Assembly: GCA_036362985.1 (NCBI GenBank)
Contig: JAYGXS010000008.1
Coordinates: forward strand, 14,483,909 to 14,547,908
Origin: Ligula intestinalis
Taxonomy: Eukaryota > Platyhelminthes > Cestoda > Diphyllobothriidea > Diphyllobothriidae
Direction of reading: 5' to 3'
DNA length: 64,000 nt
Below the pieces are notes generated by a model that worked only from the letters and a program-made list of their open reading frames with translations, ran no database searches and was not told the origin of the DNA. Shown piece after piece: positions 37,901 to 42,748 of this stretch (position 1 is the stretch's first letter; the number at the start of each line of letters is the position of its first letter). A program made the position numbers and the translations under genes.

Positions 37901-40900
37901 GAGATAGGCAATCATTATTTACAGTTGCCAGCGATAATATCCTGTTAAACGCGTAGACAAACGTCAAGCACTACGATCTTCAGGCCAAAGATGGTATCAC
38001 CTGGCAGAGTGCCTGGACCTGTCAGCCTCAGTCGTGAAATTGCTTGGCCGGTTAAGATGACTGTGACTGATGTAGAAACCAAACAGAGCCACTCGTTTCC
38101 AGGGCGTGGCGTGGGAGCACCCTAAGAGTCTAAGCCGTGAGTGTGCTCAGAGCACTACAATTATCACGCCCAGTTCCGTACAGCAAGAAGTGGGGTAAGA
38201 CCAGTAGGAGTTGTTTATTGTGTACAGGAACTCAATGGTGGTCTGAATCCCAGACGCGCGAAAGGCCGTGAGCCCTGTGCGCGTGCGCGCCTCCGTCTGT
38301 TGGTGTGCTGTGGGCGTAAGTGAATAAACATCATGCGATAGTGAGTCACTGGATTATCGATCAACTACTTGGCCAATAGTCGTCTATGGGACCTGTGATT
38401 GGCTGGCCCAGAAGGAGGAAGAGTAACGAAGTCACGTGCGCTTTGTGGGCTTGGCGCCAGCGCTACAAAAGCACCCTAAAAGGACTCAAGGTATTCAAAG
38501 ATTATTTGTCTCTGATGCGCACTTGCAGGTATTAGAAGACGCCTGGCGTAGTTTCACTATAAGCCGGACAAATAGAAAACAAACTAAGGAATTTGAAAAG
38601 AGTACGCATTTACTTCACAGTACATATGCGGTAGTTTCTGTAAAGATAAATGTCCACCGATGAACTGGCACCTAAACTCTTCCTTCTATGTCTTTCTATG
38701 GAAAAAACTTCAGTTGGACGAAGAATGTGGCCGGAAAATTTATGCAAAATTCCGAAATTTGTGAAAAATTAATAATCACTCGCTAACTGGCATTAACAAC
38801 TGTGTGAAAAAGTTGAAATAATCATGAACCACAGGCTAATTTGGTACTTAAAAGAAATATAAAATTTACTAGTTTGTTAAGAAACGTTAATGTTCAACAA
38901 AATACTCAAGTTCCACAGGCATGCAAATAGCTATAAATAGGCCAATAAACGTAAATCATCCGGTGAAAGCATATCCATACAAATTTGTTTGTAAGAAGAA
39001 TTTTTCTTTCGTAAAATGTCTTGATACACATTTCGGGTATTGGATTACAATTACAGTAGACGCCGTTGATCATGTAATATTTCGACACATGCGAAAGACT
39101 AATACTCTTTCGCTAATCGGAATTGACTCCAGTTGTGATACTGATTATCGTATAGTGTACTCTGAATTCATTATAGTTAGGATAGGAAGCCGGCTTTTTA
39201 ACGAGCTTCGTTCCGACTCTTAGCATACGTATCTATTGAAAAACTGACTACTTCAGTAGTATGCTTTTTAATCATTGATTTTGACTGCCTTTATAAATTC
39301 AAGTATATTTTGTGGAAAACATGCACGAGAAAATTATTTTTTGTACTTGCTTGATAGCAAATTAGACGTTGTTTAAATTTTATACTCAAAGAAAGGGTAT
39401 TTGTTGGTTTTAAAAAAATGTGCCCAATTGCCGAACAATTTTTTAAACGAGTGAATGCTACACTCCAAGTTAAAGTTTAAAAACTGCACCCTGTGTGCAT
39501 CCTGATTAAGGAAATGTACAGTTTCACCTACAGTTTTAGTTAGACGTCACCTAGTTATCATCAAATACTGAAATAGATTCGGAATAGATTTAATGCAGTA
39601 CAGGCAGCACTAATAAATTGACGGATGCGATTTATTATGGATAAAGACTTGACAATCGTAAAAAAGCTCATAGTTAGCAACTAATTTAAAACCAAAAGCT
39701 TCCCTTTCTTTGAGTATAAAATTTAAAGAACGTCTTATTTGATATCAAACAAGTACAAAAAATGATTTGCTTGTGCATGTTTTCCATAAATAGATTTGAA
39801 TTTATAAAGGCAGTCAAAATTAATTATAAAAAAGCAAACTACTGAAGTAGTCAGTTTTTCAATAGATACGTATGCTAAGAGTCGGAACGAAGCTCGTTAA
39901 AAAGGCGGCTTCCTATCCTAACTGAAATGAATTCAGAATACACTATACGATAATCAGTATCACAACTGGAGTCAATTCCGATAAGCGAAAGAGTATTAGT
40001 CTTTCGCATATTTCGAAATATTTCATGATCAACGGCGTCTACCGTAATTTCAGATCATTCATTAAATTCCTGCAAATTTTCAAGCATTTAAACTCTTTTG
40101 AAGTTTTCTTCCACAAATGTAGGTTCTGTTCAAAGTTTATCTCTAAACCTTTAAAATAAAATATTTATAAAATAATTTACCAACAATGTGAATTCAGATA
40201 TTGGAAAAAAAGATTTTGGAAAAAAAAACACTTCGACAAAATGTATTGGAACCAAAGCATTTCACGATAGTTCGTCCGCTGCCACTTGTTGCTGCGAAAC
40301 ATTAAAAACGAATGAGAGAATACAGCAGATTTGAATTACAACGGAAAATCAAACGCAACGGCACTTGACAGTCTGATTTATAGAGAACCTGTCCAGGTGG
40401 CTATTGAAGCAAGAAAACAGAATAACGCGCTCATCGATGACTAAATTTTCGCCTGATAGGGCTCACGGATTACCTGATCGGGCACGAACAACTCGTACAT
40501 TGTGCTACCTAGAAACGGTCTGTAAACGGCGGGTGAAACCAGACCTTTATAAACGCTCATACCACGTGGCTAGCCTAAATATGATCGTTAAAATCCAGCT
40601 CCAAAATTTACACATTTCTTTCTGTCCTTTACGCTTCAAAGATTTTCCCACTTTTGCTTTCCGTAAGGTGTTTTACATTTCTAGCTCTATTGATTAGCTC
40701 ACAAGGTGGTATATCACAACCTTGCTCTTTTTTCATCGATTCTTCTGCAAGAATTCAAATGGTTATATTCACTCATTCGTTATGCAACGAAAGATAGCAG
40801 ATAATGGGCAGTCGTGAAACTTTGTGGTTTCAATAAATTTTGCAGAAGTTGTCTGCTTTAAATATGTATCGAGGAAAATGCTTTAAAGGAAAACTTCCGT

Positions 40901-41058
40901 TAGAACTATGTCAAATTATCTGGTTTCCATTTCAGGTAATCGACTACTTATTGGATCCCACGAGACTACTGACAGACGACCAGACCTACGAAGCCTCCCT
41001 GGCAATTGAACCTCGAAGATCTTTTGATCAAAAGCCGGTTACTGAGCTTACCGAATAG
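1802..41058 (+). CDS. RASGRF: RasGRF-type Ras guanine nucleotide exchange factor, 3' part of gene (23 exons)
   Basis: Guanine nucleotide exchange factor that loads Ras-family GTPases with GTP at membranes, normally downstream of calcium/calmodulin through an N-terminal IQ motif. The window holds the last DH exon, the second PH domain (about residues 77-404 of the visible product), REM part 1 (430-500), a 580-residue linker, REM part 2 (about 1085-1170) and the Cdc25 domain (1171-1426). Diagnostic strings are PHEHV and [16 protein letters not shown] in the DH end, [12 protein letters not shown] in PH2, SIDFLNTFL in REM, and [12 protein letters not shown] plus [19 protein letters not shown] in the catalytic domain. 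Exons sum to 4281 nt with all phases closing. The upstream PH1, IQ and most of DH are outside the window; no exon for them was found in 1-1801. The split REM with a long insert is typical of the RasGRF family. Orthology to RASGRF1 versus RASGRF2 is not resolvable, because invertebrates usually have one gene. Confidence 0.95.
1913..1914 (+). other. GC splice donor (GC-AG intron)
   Basis: TCACGG|GCAAGT. Joining here to the acceptor at 2609-2610 gives [11 protein letters not shown], which matches the conserved RasGRF sequence across the junction and keeps frame. The remaining donor positions (GCAAGT) match the GC-AG consensus. Confidence 0.8.
2010..2215 (+). repeat. Dispersed copy of one arm of the 39-40 kb foldback element
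   Basis: In intron a. The run from tataaaatttaaagaa through gcatgttttcca and tataaaggtagtc to agctcgttaaaaagccgg follows the right arm of the 39.7-40.05 kb palindrome in the same order and strand. It is a decayed single-arm copy with a deletion at its 3' side. Confidence 0.7.
2611..2728 (+). CDS. RASGRF: RASGRF exon b: DH-PH2 linker and first PH2 strand
   Basis: Acceptor ccttccccttgcctag and donor gtacgc. It encodes the hallmark helix joining DH to PH2 ([10 protein letters not shown], then [12 protein letters not shown]), which is nearly invariant in RasGRF proteins. It ends with one base of a Gly codon. Confidence 0.95.
2850..3019 (+). CDS. RASGRF: RASGRF exon c: PH2 beta strands
   Basis: Completes the split Gly codon and continues [11 protein letters not shown] to [19 protein letters not shown] and LRLAK. 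The hydrophobic FLFTNYLLI strand corresponds to the family's CFLFSKHLLI type strand. Donor gtgagt. Confidence 0.93.
3104..3182 (+). CDS. RASGRF: RASGRF exon d: PH2, continued
   Basis: Acceptor ttttgttttatag and donor gtgagt. It encodes [20 protein letters not shown] and ends in CQPDEH plus one base. The pattern matches the K-G-x-I-x-L-x-x-C strand of PH2. Confidence 0.9.
3183..6020 (+). other. Intron d, 2.8 kb, mostly featureless
   Basis: I see no exon or recognisable transposon coding here. The exception is the minus-strand hammerhead-like repeat at 4265-4376 (listed separately). A minus-strand open frame at 4368-4613, just upstream of that repeat, is unrecognised. Confidence 0.6.
4290..4345 (-). 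ncRNA. Hammerhead-ribozyme-like motif H1 (canonical 5' core)
   Basis: On the minus strand CTGATGA (4331-4325) is followed by a six-position stem II (GAAATC/GATATC, one A-A mismatch, loop GCAACG) and GAAAC (4305-4301). That is the order C3-A9, stem II, G12-A14 of a hammerhead. The usual GTC cleavage triplet reads TTC, so activity is doubtful. A TATA-like ggttatagtag lies at 4365-4376. Downstream sequence (rc of acaacactttta) is shared with H4. Confidence 0.6.
6021..6670 (+). CDS. RASGRF: RASGRF exon e: long PH2 insertion and PH2 C-terminal half
   Basis: 650 bases. The start at 6021 (acceptor aactag) is chosen because it completes the Ser codon left by exon d; the later AG at 6038-6039 gives an early stop. 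About 175 residues are low-complexity Ser/Thr/Pro/Ala with many TP and SP pairs. The exon then returns to the PH fold with [22 protein letters not shown] and [12 protein letters not shown]. Homologous proteins have only a short loop at this point, so this is an expanded loop inside the PH domain. Confidence 0.92.
7049..7213 (-). repeat. Penelope-like element terminal repeat, left copy
   Basis: About 165 bp, repeated in the same orientation at 8271-8434 with few differences. On the minus strand it holds the last 20 or so codons of the GIY-YIG reading frame, its stop and 3' sequence, including a hammerhead-like stretch. Direct terminal repeats that overlap the end of the coding region are characteristic of Penelope-like elements. 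Confidence 0.85.
7079..7125 (-). ncRNA. Hammerhead-like motif in the left Penelope terminal repeat
   Basis: Minus strand: AATGAGCTC, loop GTGGGA, GAGTT, then CGAAACGTC. Stem II AGCTC/GAGTT can form 5 pairs, and GAAACGTC matches the 3' core plus cleavage triplet seen in Penelope hammerheads. The 5' core reads TTGACAATGA instead of CTGANGA, so this copy is variant or decayed. Confidence 0.55.
7154..7812 (-). mobile_element. Penelope-like element: RT C-terminal region plus GIY-YIG endonuclease
   Basis: One frame interrupted by a single TAA at 7597-7599. The upstream part has the RT-endonuclease connector ([19 protein letters not shown], then PYVAGVSE). The downstream part has [16 protein letters not shown], a KDP motif, [20 protein letters not shown] with the CxC pair typical of Penelope endonucleases, [27 protein letters not shown] and a C-terminal Leu/Glu helix. 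Apart from the stop the endonuclease looks intact. The RT core that should precede it on this strand is absent; the sequence flips to plus-strand RT near 7800. It lies in RASGRF intron e, antisense to the gene. Confidence 0.9.
7800..8215 (+). mobile_element. Penelope-like element: RT N-terminal region, inverted relative to the endonuclease
   Basis: Plus strand: [14 protein letters not shown], then after a frame change [37 protein letters not shown] and [27 protein letters not shown]...PLRPIVS is the signature of Penelope-like RTs. The segment runs head to head with the minus-strand endonuclease part and stops before the catalytic YVDD, so the RT middle is missing. Confidence 0.85.
8271..8434 (-). 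repeat. Penelope-like element terminal repeat, right copy (with hammerhead-like motif at 8300-8345)
   Basis: Direct repeat of 7049-7213. It carries the same minus-strand AGCTC/GAGTT stem and CGAAACGTC. In element orientation this is the upstream repeat, so the pair brackets the whole internally inverted element. Confidence 0.85.
8852..8934 (+). CDS. RASGRF: RASGRF exon f: end of PH2
   Basis: Acceptor cggtacctttttag and donor gtgagt. It encodes [12 protein letters not shown]... and ends VR with a split Arg codon. It follows ISQ of exon e as the last PH helix does in the family (ISQC-x-x-x-I/L-R). Confidence 0.9.
8975..9015. repeat. Short palindromic repeat (ACTACT...AGTAGT)
   Basis: cataactaactactcttttcgtagtagtaagcg. 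Related copies are at 12535-12572 (cataactatctacttaaatcgtattagtagtacgc) and in both foldback arms (actacttcagtagtatgc, 39246-39265 and its complement near 39840). Confidence 0.5.
9070..9145 (+). CDS. RASGRF: RASGRF exon g: PH2 to REM connector
   Basis: Acceptor ttgtcttgcag and donor gtaagt. It encodes [20 protein letters not shown] and CKMPL. The DD...x-T-x-NSCK pattern is conserved just before the RasGRF REM domain. It begins with the third base of the split Arg codon. Confidence 0.93.
9146..11355 (+). other. Intron g, 2.2 kb, no recognised element
   Basis: Contains an unrecognised minus-strand 99-codon open frame at 9682-9981 (rich in charged residues, no motif I can name). It also holds one copy of a diverged dispersed repeat at about 10430-10600 whose partner lies at 37780-37940. 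No exon seen. Confidence 0.5.
10430..10600 (+). repeat. Diverged dispersed repeat, copy 1
   Basis: Shares tttcttt..gaaaa..cattttcgcctcaaatca and, later, ttaatgag-t-aggtaatc with 37780-37940 in the same order. The family is unknown. Confidence 0.4.
11356..11570 (+). CDS. RASGRF: RASGRF exon h: REM (RasGEF_N) domain, part 1
   Basis: Acceptor gatttttatag and donor gtgagt. It encodes [37 protein letters not shown] and VLRDPNL. The [14 protein letters not shown] string is the core of the RasGRF/Sos REM helix bundle. Confidence 0.96.
11731..11772 (+). CDS. RASGRF: RASGRF exon i (uncertain 42-base cassette)
   Basis: Strong acceptor gtttatttcag. It encodes [14 protein letters not shown] plus two bases. 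The donor that keeps frame is weak (aa|gtacct); the better-looking gtaatg at 11765 would break the frame with exon j. Because its length is a multiple of three and the flanking phases agree, it can be included or skipped without changing frame. Confidence 0.5.
12150..12335 (+). mobile_element. Relic of a Penelope-type reverse transcriptase
   Basis: One plus frame reads [20 protein letters not shown], then three stops, and ends [14 protein letters not shown]...G.PMG.P and YVDDI are RT motifs of the Penelope type. It is short and decayed, in RASGRF intron i. Confidence 0.65.
12710..13238 (+). CDS. RASGRF: RASGRF exon j: linker inserted in REM domain, acidic
   Basis: Acceptor ccctcttgtag and donor gtgagt. 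176 codons of low-complexity linker: Ala-rich, then [20 protein letters not shown], a basic RRVRVSF patch and an almost purely acidic run near the end ([18 protein letters not shown]). The other two frames of this stretch contain stops or do not fit the phase. It has no homologous domain; as in other RasGRFs this region is probably disordered. Confidence 0.85.
13328..13511 (+). CDS. RASGRF: RASGRF exon k: linker
   Basis: Acceptor ttttcacttcag, donor gtaaga, 61 codons plus one base. It encodes [20 protein letters not shown] and a Ser/Glu-rich tail. No domain is recognised; support comes from splice signals, open frame and exact phase with both neighbours. Confidence 0.8.
13512..14333 (+). other. 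Intron k, 0.8 kb
   Basis: I see no exon, transposon coding or clear repeat. It contains two AT-rich stretches (about 13690-13800 and 14200-14280). Confidence 0.5.
14334..14500 (+). CDS. RASGRF: RASGRF exon l: acidic linker
   Basis: Acceptor tatctctgttcag and donor gtatgt. It encodes [20 protein letters not shown] and [18 protein letters not shown]. The phase is 1 in and 0 out, matching exons k and m. Confidence 0.8.
14501..18084 (+). other. Intron l, left part
   Basis: No confident exon. It contains the dispersed repeat copy at about 15425-15640 and a 16-base G run at 17575-17590. Unrecognised GC-rich sequence with open frames on both strands (about 15700-16230) shows no motif I can name. 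Confidence 0.5.
15425..15640 (+). repeat. Dispersed repeat, copy 1 (partner at 32450-32660)
   Basis: Both copies share, in order, a gacggtttctgagag-like start, a region ending caacagaaa-cag-ggatt, a ttcttagc-t segment, an aggt-c-gggcc segment and a tg-cgatgggcgttc-like end. They lie on the same strand and both are in RASGRF introns. The class is unknown. Confidence 0.55.
18085..18300 (-). mobile_element. Relic of a Penelope-like reverse transcriptase
   Basis: Minus strand: [20 protein letters not shown] and [13 protein letters not shown], then after a one-base shift [19 protein letters not shown] and [10 protein letters not shown]-x-FTN-x-P and FL-NGQLYRQ-D-x-AMG-PLGP are the successive RT motifs of Penelope-like elements. 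It is close to the hammerhead repeats that follow. Confidence 0.8.
18622..18630 (+). promoter_or_regulatory. TATA-like box upstream of hammerhead H2
   Basis: ctataaata, 73 bp upstream of the ribozyme core. Equivalent boxes are at 19488-19495, 20290-20298 and, degenerate on the minus strand, 19815-19831 and 4365-4376. Conservation in position relative to the ribozyme suggests an element promoter. That role is inference. Confidence 0.45.
18695..18728 (+). ncRNA. Hammerhead-ribozyme-like motif H2
   Basis: Core ATGACTA (18695-18701), one A, then a perfect 7-bp stem II GGATTCC / GGAATCC (18703-18709 and 18714-18720, loop CGAC), then GAAAC and GTC (18726-18728) as cleavage triplet. Relative to CTGANGA, positions 3 and 8 read A and T, which could still pair. 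Confidence 0.65.
19345..19640 (+). repeat. Hammerhead repeat unit 2 of a tandem pair
   Basis: Second copy of the 18480-18790 unit. It keeps the ctataaat box (19488-19495) and the ribozyme (H3). Confidence 0.75.
19560..19593 (+). ncRNA. Hammerhead-ribozyme-like motif H3
   Basis: Core ATGATTA (19560-19566), A, stem II GGATTTT / GGAATCC (19568-19574 and 19579-19585, loop CAAT) with two U-G wobbles, then GAAAC and ATC. The changes in stem II relative to H2 are C-to-T substitutions that keep pairing as wobbles. Confidence 0.62.
19731..19775 (-). ncRNA. Hammerhead-ribozyme-like motif H4 (canonical 5' core)
   Basis: Minus strand: CTGATGA (19764-19758), a stem II based on CCGC/GCGG with loop GTTG, then GAAAC (19738-19734) and ATC. 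All fixed core bases are present. GTTT just 5' of the core can pair with AAAC just after the triplet as part of stem I. ATC is an acceptable NUH triplet, so this is one of the best candidates for an active ribozyme. Confidence 0.68.
20330..20378 (+). ncRNA. Decayed hammerhead remnant H7
   Basis: Right-arm counterpart of H4. The flanks align (TATT..TGCTCGT and CGCG-TGG..GTCGAAAGGTCAG), but the stretch holding the 5' core is deleted and GAAAC reads GAAAG. Confidence 0.45.
20639..20774 (+). CDS. RASGRF: RASGRF exon m: linker
   Basis: Acceptor cttttctttacag and donor gtaagc. It encodes [20 protein letters not shown], then a Ser-rich run and NLKQLVM plus one base. The other two phases hit stops, fixing phase 0 at the start. 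Confidence 0.82.
21072..21350. mobile_element. Short element with tRNA-like core and inverted ends (F1)
   Basis: Left arm 21072-21164 pairs with right arm 21251-21350 (tagccgtcat-a..tagtca, ccagggt, ggatcacccgaga and complements). Between them the minus strand carries CCCATAGCTCAATGGTAGAG, a good tRNA A-box. A plus-strand gcgggtttgattctcg lies on the other side. About 280 bp. Confidence 0.65.
21990..24020 (-). mobile_element. RTE-like non-LTR retrotransposon, 5'-truncated and broken
   Basis: Minus strand. RT begins [18 protein letters not shown] and continues [52 protein letters not shown] and [16 protein letters not shown]. It then runs [59 protein letters not shown] and the C-terminal [12 protein letters not shown] / [17 protein letters not shown], ending [15 protein letters not shown] at 22014. 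At least three frame changes separate these parts and the endonuclease is missing, so it is inactive. It shares architecture with the 50-53 kb element. It lies in RASGRF intron m, antisense. Confidence 0.9.
24389..24660. mobile_element. Short element with tRNA-like core and inverted ends (F2)
   Basis: Ends ggcagaaag...gggagactggaatggccacttctggc (left) and gctggtaagct..atagccattccagtctccc...gctatttgcc (right) are inverted copies. The minus-strand core GAGCTCGTGGTTTAATGGTT/AGAGCATTGG resembles a tRNA D-arm region. It ends about 170 bp before exon n. Confidence 0.7.
24832..25015 (+). CDS. RASGRF: RASGRF exon n: linker
   Basis: Acceptor atctttttcttctag and donor gtacat. It encodes [20 protein letters not shown] and [18 protein letters not shown], ending SARLSR plus a split Arg codon. 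The S-F-x-L-Y and I-I-T-S pattern resembles the family linker before the AFAIATA motif. Confidence 0.88.
25087..25322 (+). CDS. RASGRF: RASGRF exon o: linker with AFAIATA motif
   Basis: Acceptor acttcttctttag and donor gtaagg. It encodes [21 protein letters not shown]-x-AFAIATA is conserved in vertebrate RasGRFs, so it anchors the linker. The rest is Ser/Gln/Asn-rich. Only 71 bases separate it from exon n. Confidence 0.92.
25440..25850. repeat. AT-rich degenerate tract, (aactaaa)-like
   Basis: Low-complexity run of taaacta, aaactaaa and taacttaaac. A tract of the complementary composition (ttagttt, tttagttaagttt) lies at 29140-29460, so the two face each other across exon p and the LINE. Confidence 0.6.
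26010..26359 (+). CDS. RASGRF: RASGRF exon p: poly-Gln linker and start of REM part 2
   Basis: The acceptor ggcttccacag completes an Ala codon. It encodes an Ala/Ser-rich segment, [14 protein letters not shown], Ser/Pro linker and then [20 protein letters not shown] and Q, matching the VLNVLRHWVSKHSQ helix of the family. It ends CATCCTCAG before GCAAGC. Skipping to any GT breaks homology and phase with exon q. Confidence 0.92.
26360..26361 (+). other. GC splice donor (second GC-AG intron)
   Basis: CCTCAG|GCAAGC, a textbook GC-AG donor. Joining to 31985 gives [15 protein letters not shown], which aligns without gap to the conserved KHSQDFE of other RasGRFs. The intron is 5.6 kb. Confidence 0.85.
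27000..29040 (-). mobile_element. CR1/Jockey-like non-LTR retrotransposon, 5'-truncated
   Basis: Minus strand, in order: [116 protein letters not shown] and [20 protein letters not shown]. Next come [64 protein letters not shown] and [20 protein letters not shown] ending [15 protein letters not shown] from 28659 to 27811 is one long open frame, but stops or shifts occur near 28665, 27800 and 27055. It is 5'-truncated after the endonuclease and lies in RASGRF intron p, antisense. Confidence 0.92.
29140..29460. repeat. AT-rich degenerate tract, (tttagtt)-like
   Basis: Low-complexity complement of the 25440-25850 tract, directly beyond the 5' end of the LINE. Confidence 0.6.
29461..30540 (+). 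other. Intron p, unannotated stretch
   Basis: I see no coding or clear repeat between the AT-rich tract and hammerhead H5. Confidence 0.45.
30555..30690 (+). ncRNA. Hammerhead-ribozyme-like repeat H5
   Basis: Core ATGATTA (30603-30609), A, stem II GGATTCC / GGCATCC (30611-30617 and 30622-30628, loop CGAC, one mismatch), GAAAC and GCC. The flanks tctgcgcatgtctcagac upstream and aatagaactctt-tcccag-ggtcgc downstream match H2/H3. The upstream TATA part of the unit is missing. The triplet GCC is not NUH, so it is probably inactive. Confidence 0.55.
31510..31655. mobile_element. Left half of a tRNA-like-core element (F5)
   Basis: ctggaatgtggccatttccggcttattagccatcatcagccagt...aaccccaggtagtgcacc...gagccatgggc follows the left half of F2/F3. 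No right half is seen. Confidence 0.6.
31985..32164 (+). CDS. RASGRF: RASGRF exon q: REM part 2
   Basis: Acceptor tttcttgttcgcag and donor gtgggc; 60 codons, phase 0-0. It encodes [30 protein letters not shown] and LSKLITPTQ, the helical end of the REM module before the catalytic domain. Confidence 0.93.
32450..32660 (+). repeat. Dispersed repeat, copy 2 (partner at 15425-15640)
   Basis: See copy 1. Both introns carry it in the same orientation as the host gene. Confidence 0.55.
32992..33089 (+). CDS. RASGRF: RASGRF exon r: start of Cdc25 (RasGEF) catalytic domain
   Basis: Acceptor actttgtacttag and donor gtaagt. It encodes [20 protein letters not shown] and [19 protein letters not shown]-x-LD is the standard opening of RasGEF catalytic domains. 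Confidence 0.96.
33090..33757 (+). other. Intron r
   Basis: Contains a short ctctctctc pyrimidine tract near 33145-33170. Nothing else recognised. Confidence 0.5.
33758..33842 (+). CDS. RASGRF: RASGRF exon s: Cdc25 domain
   Basis: Acceptor ctactttttaag and donor gtgagt. It encodes [20 protein letters not shown] and LVSKRFNE. E-x-x-x-Q-x-WMK and the F-N-x-(V/I)S junction are catalytic-domain landmarks. Confidence 0.94.
33843..34748 (+). other. Intron s
   Basis: No transposon coding, exon or clear repeat seen. Confidence 0.5.
34749..35026 (+). CDS. RASGRF: RASGRF exon t: Cdc25 domain core
   Basis: The largest catalytic exon. It encodes [54 protein letters not shown] and [16 protein letters not shown]-x-x-(I/V)AD-x-CR-x-LxNYN and S-x-I-x-RLK-x-TW are the Ras-contacting helices and the frame beside the catalytic hairpin. 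Confidence 0.97.
35027..36458 (+). other. Intron t, 1.4 kb
   Basis: No element recognised. Confidence 0.5.
36459..36576 (+). CDS. RASGRF: RASGRF exon u: Cdc25 domain, [10 protein letters not shown]
   Basis: Acceptor gtcttttgaag and donor gtacgt. It encodes [25 protein letters not shown] and LINFCKMRM. It includes the most conserved RasGEF string, the structural C-x-P-x-x-P-x-LG-x-x-L-x-DL. Confidence 0.97.
36661..36729 (+). CDS. RASGRF: RASGRF exon v: Cdc25 domain
   Basis: 23 codons, phase 0-0: [20 protein letters not shown] and RQE. Separated from exon u by only 84 bases. R-x-(F/Y)QQ-x-x-Y-x-(I/L)-x is conserved. Confidence 0.95.
36730..39046 (+). other. Intron v, left part
   Basis: Holds the second copy of the 10.4 kb diverged repeat at about 37780-37940. 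Otherwise nothing recognised. Confidence 0.5.
37780..37940 (+). repeat. Diverged dispersed repeat, copy 2
   Basis: Partner of 10430-10600: cattttgcgcctcaaatcagt and, later, cttaatgagataggcaatc. Confidence 0.4.
39047..40052. repeat. Foldback (long inverted repeat) element with 351-bp arms
   Basis: Left arm 39047-39397 and right arm 39702-40052 are reverse complements with few differences. The match runs from tagacgccgttgatcatg at the outer ends, through gcgaaagactaatactcttt, gaattgactccagttgtgat, cgagcttcgttccgactctt, agcatacgtatctattgaaa and the small palindrome actacttcagtagt, to tttatactcaaagaaaggg inside. The spacer is 304 bp. A plus-strand open frame (38921-39223) runs into the left arm but matches nothing I recognise. 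A single-arm copy is at 2010-2215. Confidence 0.9.
40053..40935 (+). other. Intron v, right part
   Basis: AT-rich; no element or exon recognised. Confidence 0.5.
40936..41058 (+). CDS. RASGRF: RASGRF exon w: end of Cdc25 domain and stop
   Basis: Acceptor ggtttccatttcag. It encodes [20 protein letters not shown] and [10 protein letters not shown], then a short tail ending TELTE and TAG at 41056-41058. The Y-(D/E)-x-SL-x-IEP-(R/K) ending is the conserved C-terminus of RasGRFs. Confidence 0.96.
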   Translation, partial: VIDYLLDPTRLLTDDQTYEASLAIEPRRSFDQKPVTELTE

Positions 41059-41786
41059 GCGGATGTTCTACCTACGGTATCTCGGTTGGCTGGAGACTAT
41101 TACTACAACAACAACCAGCTTTAAGATAATAATTTATACATATATGTACTTTATTGCCAAAACATATCAGTGATCACTTTCACTATAACCTTAACTTCCT
41201 TTGTCTTCATTTTGTTGGAGTGTTGATAGAGACGAGGACTGGGTTGAAAATAGTTACAAAGTTGCTTATGAAATCCTGCTTAGACTGTCAACGTAAAGTA
41301 CTTGAATTCATAGGCTGTATCACAGGGTGTTAATTTAATAAGCTTGATAGATTCAACAATTGTAGCTGCGATCATCAGTCCCGGTGCCTTAGGAGAAGAC
41401 AAAGCAGGAGGAAGTTGACCGTCAGACGAGAAAGCAACCGCCAGCCGCATCTGAAGTGAAGTGAGCGCACGGGAGTCCAGGAAGCTCGGGACATGCTTTG
41501 TTGCTGCAGCCAATCAGGACATGGTGCACTTGGTTAGCTTGAATTCATGAGACTAAGATCCGACAAAGACTGAGAGCTGAACAGAGTGCTTGCCGTTCAG
41601 AGCAGACCGAACAAGAACGCGTGTAACGGACAGTCACCGCGACTGCAAGCTCGGCGAGCAAAGGCACAACGATAATGGCGCCTATCACGGGTTTCTAAGT
41701 GGCGCTAGCGGGCTACGGCGGTTGCATACGTGGCAGTAGGCTGGGCAGGTAACTTTTACTAAGTGAGACTGAACCCACGTCTCCCG

Positions 41787-41852
41787 GTGGGGCCTCATAA
41801 CTTCGGTAGTTAGAGCATTGGCTGTACTGATGTCGTGGGTTCACACCCCGCC
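41787..41852 (+). repeat. tRNA-like (SINE head) sequence, F8
   Basis: ggtagttagagcattggc as A-box region and gtcgtgggttcacaccccgcc as B-box/T-arm. The acceptor stem does not close cleanly, so it is more likely a tRNA-derived repeat than a working tRNA. Confidence 0.5.
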
Positions 41853-42748
41853 CCCCTGGGCCGTCGGGATTTTGCACACCTATTCGGCTGCCTTCGGTGT
41901 GCACGAGACATACGCACGTGGCAGGCTTTTGGCGGAGGCATTCATGTCACGTCCGTCACTGTACCGAAGCTGCTCATAAATTAGTCAACTGGTGCACCGA
42001 AGACACGAGTTGGGACGAGTCCAATCCTGAAGAGTAATCAATCCTTATGAAAAGTCAACATACTCCCTGCCTAAAAGGGAATCATATTTGCCGACTTTGG
42101 TAGTAACCGTCATTCGGGAACATTTGACTGCGAAGGGAAAATTTTGGGTTTAGGCTTAAGCTCATGGTTTCAAAGAGCTATGAGATAAGCATTCTTCATC
42201 TTGAAAGACAACCAAAATGGAAATTTATCAGTTAAAAACCGTTGTTACTCCTGAAAGGACGTCATGCGACACCCAGAATCGAATATCTAACGCCCAGTTC
42301 ACGCCCCCCCCCCCCCAAAAAAGCGTCTAATTTTAGTAGCAAGGCAATACGAGTATAAGTTTAATTAGTGTGATCATACCAAGTTTGGCCTTTGGTCCTT
42401 GCCTTTCTTGCGCTCAGAAAATACACGTTCTTTACCGGTCGATTTCTAGCTCGGCAATTCAATCAGTCGAGCTCCATCCAAAGTGGTTGCTATTTCGAAC
42501 ACTTATCGATGCTGATTAGCCGATCAAATTGCGCGCATGTCCAGGACCAATCGACAACTTTGAAATGACCCCAGCAGTCGAACTTTGACGCGAGTTTCAT
42601 GGCTGTTAGGGAAGTATTCCAATCACCAAAACTTTATATGAGCAACATGGGTGAAAGTCTTATCTACGACCCCAAACAGCTTATTTAAGTAACCGATTAT
42701 TTTCGGGCGATAATTCAAATTGCCCTGTTATTGTATATTCTAATGTTT

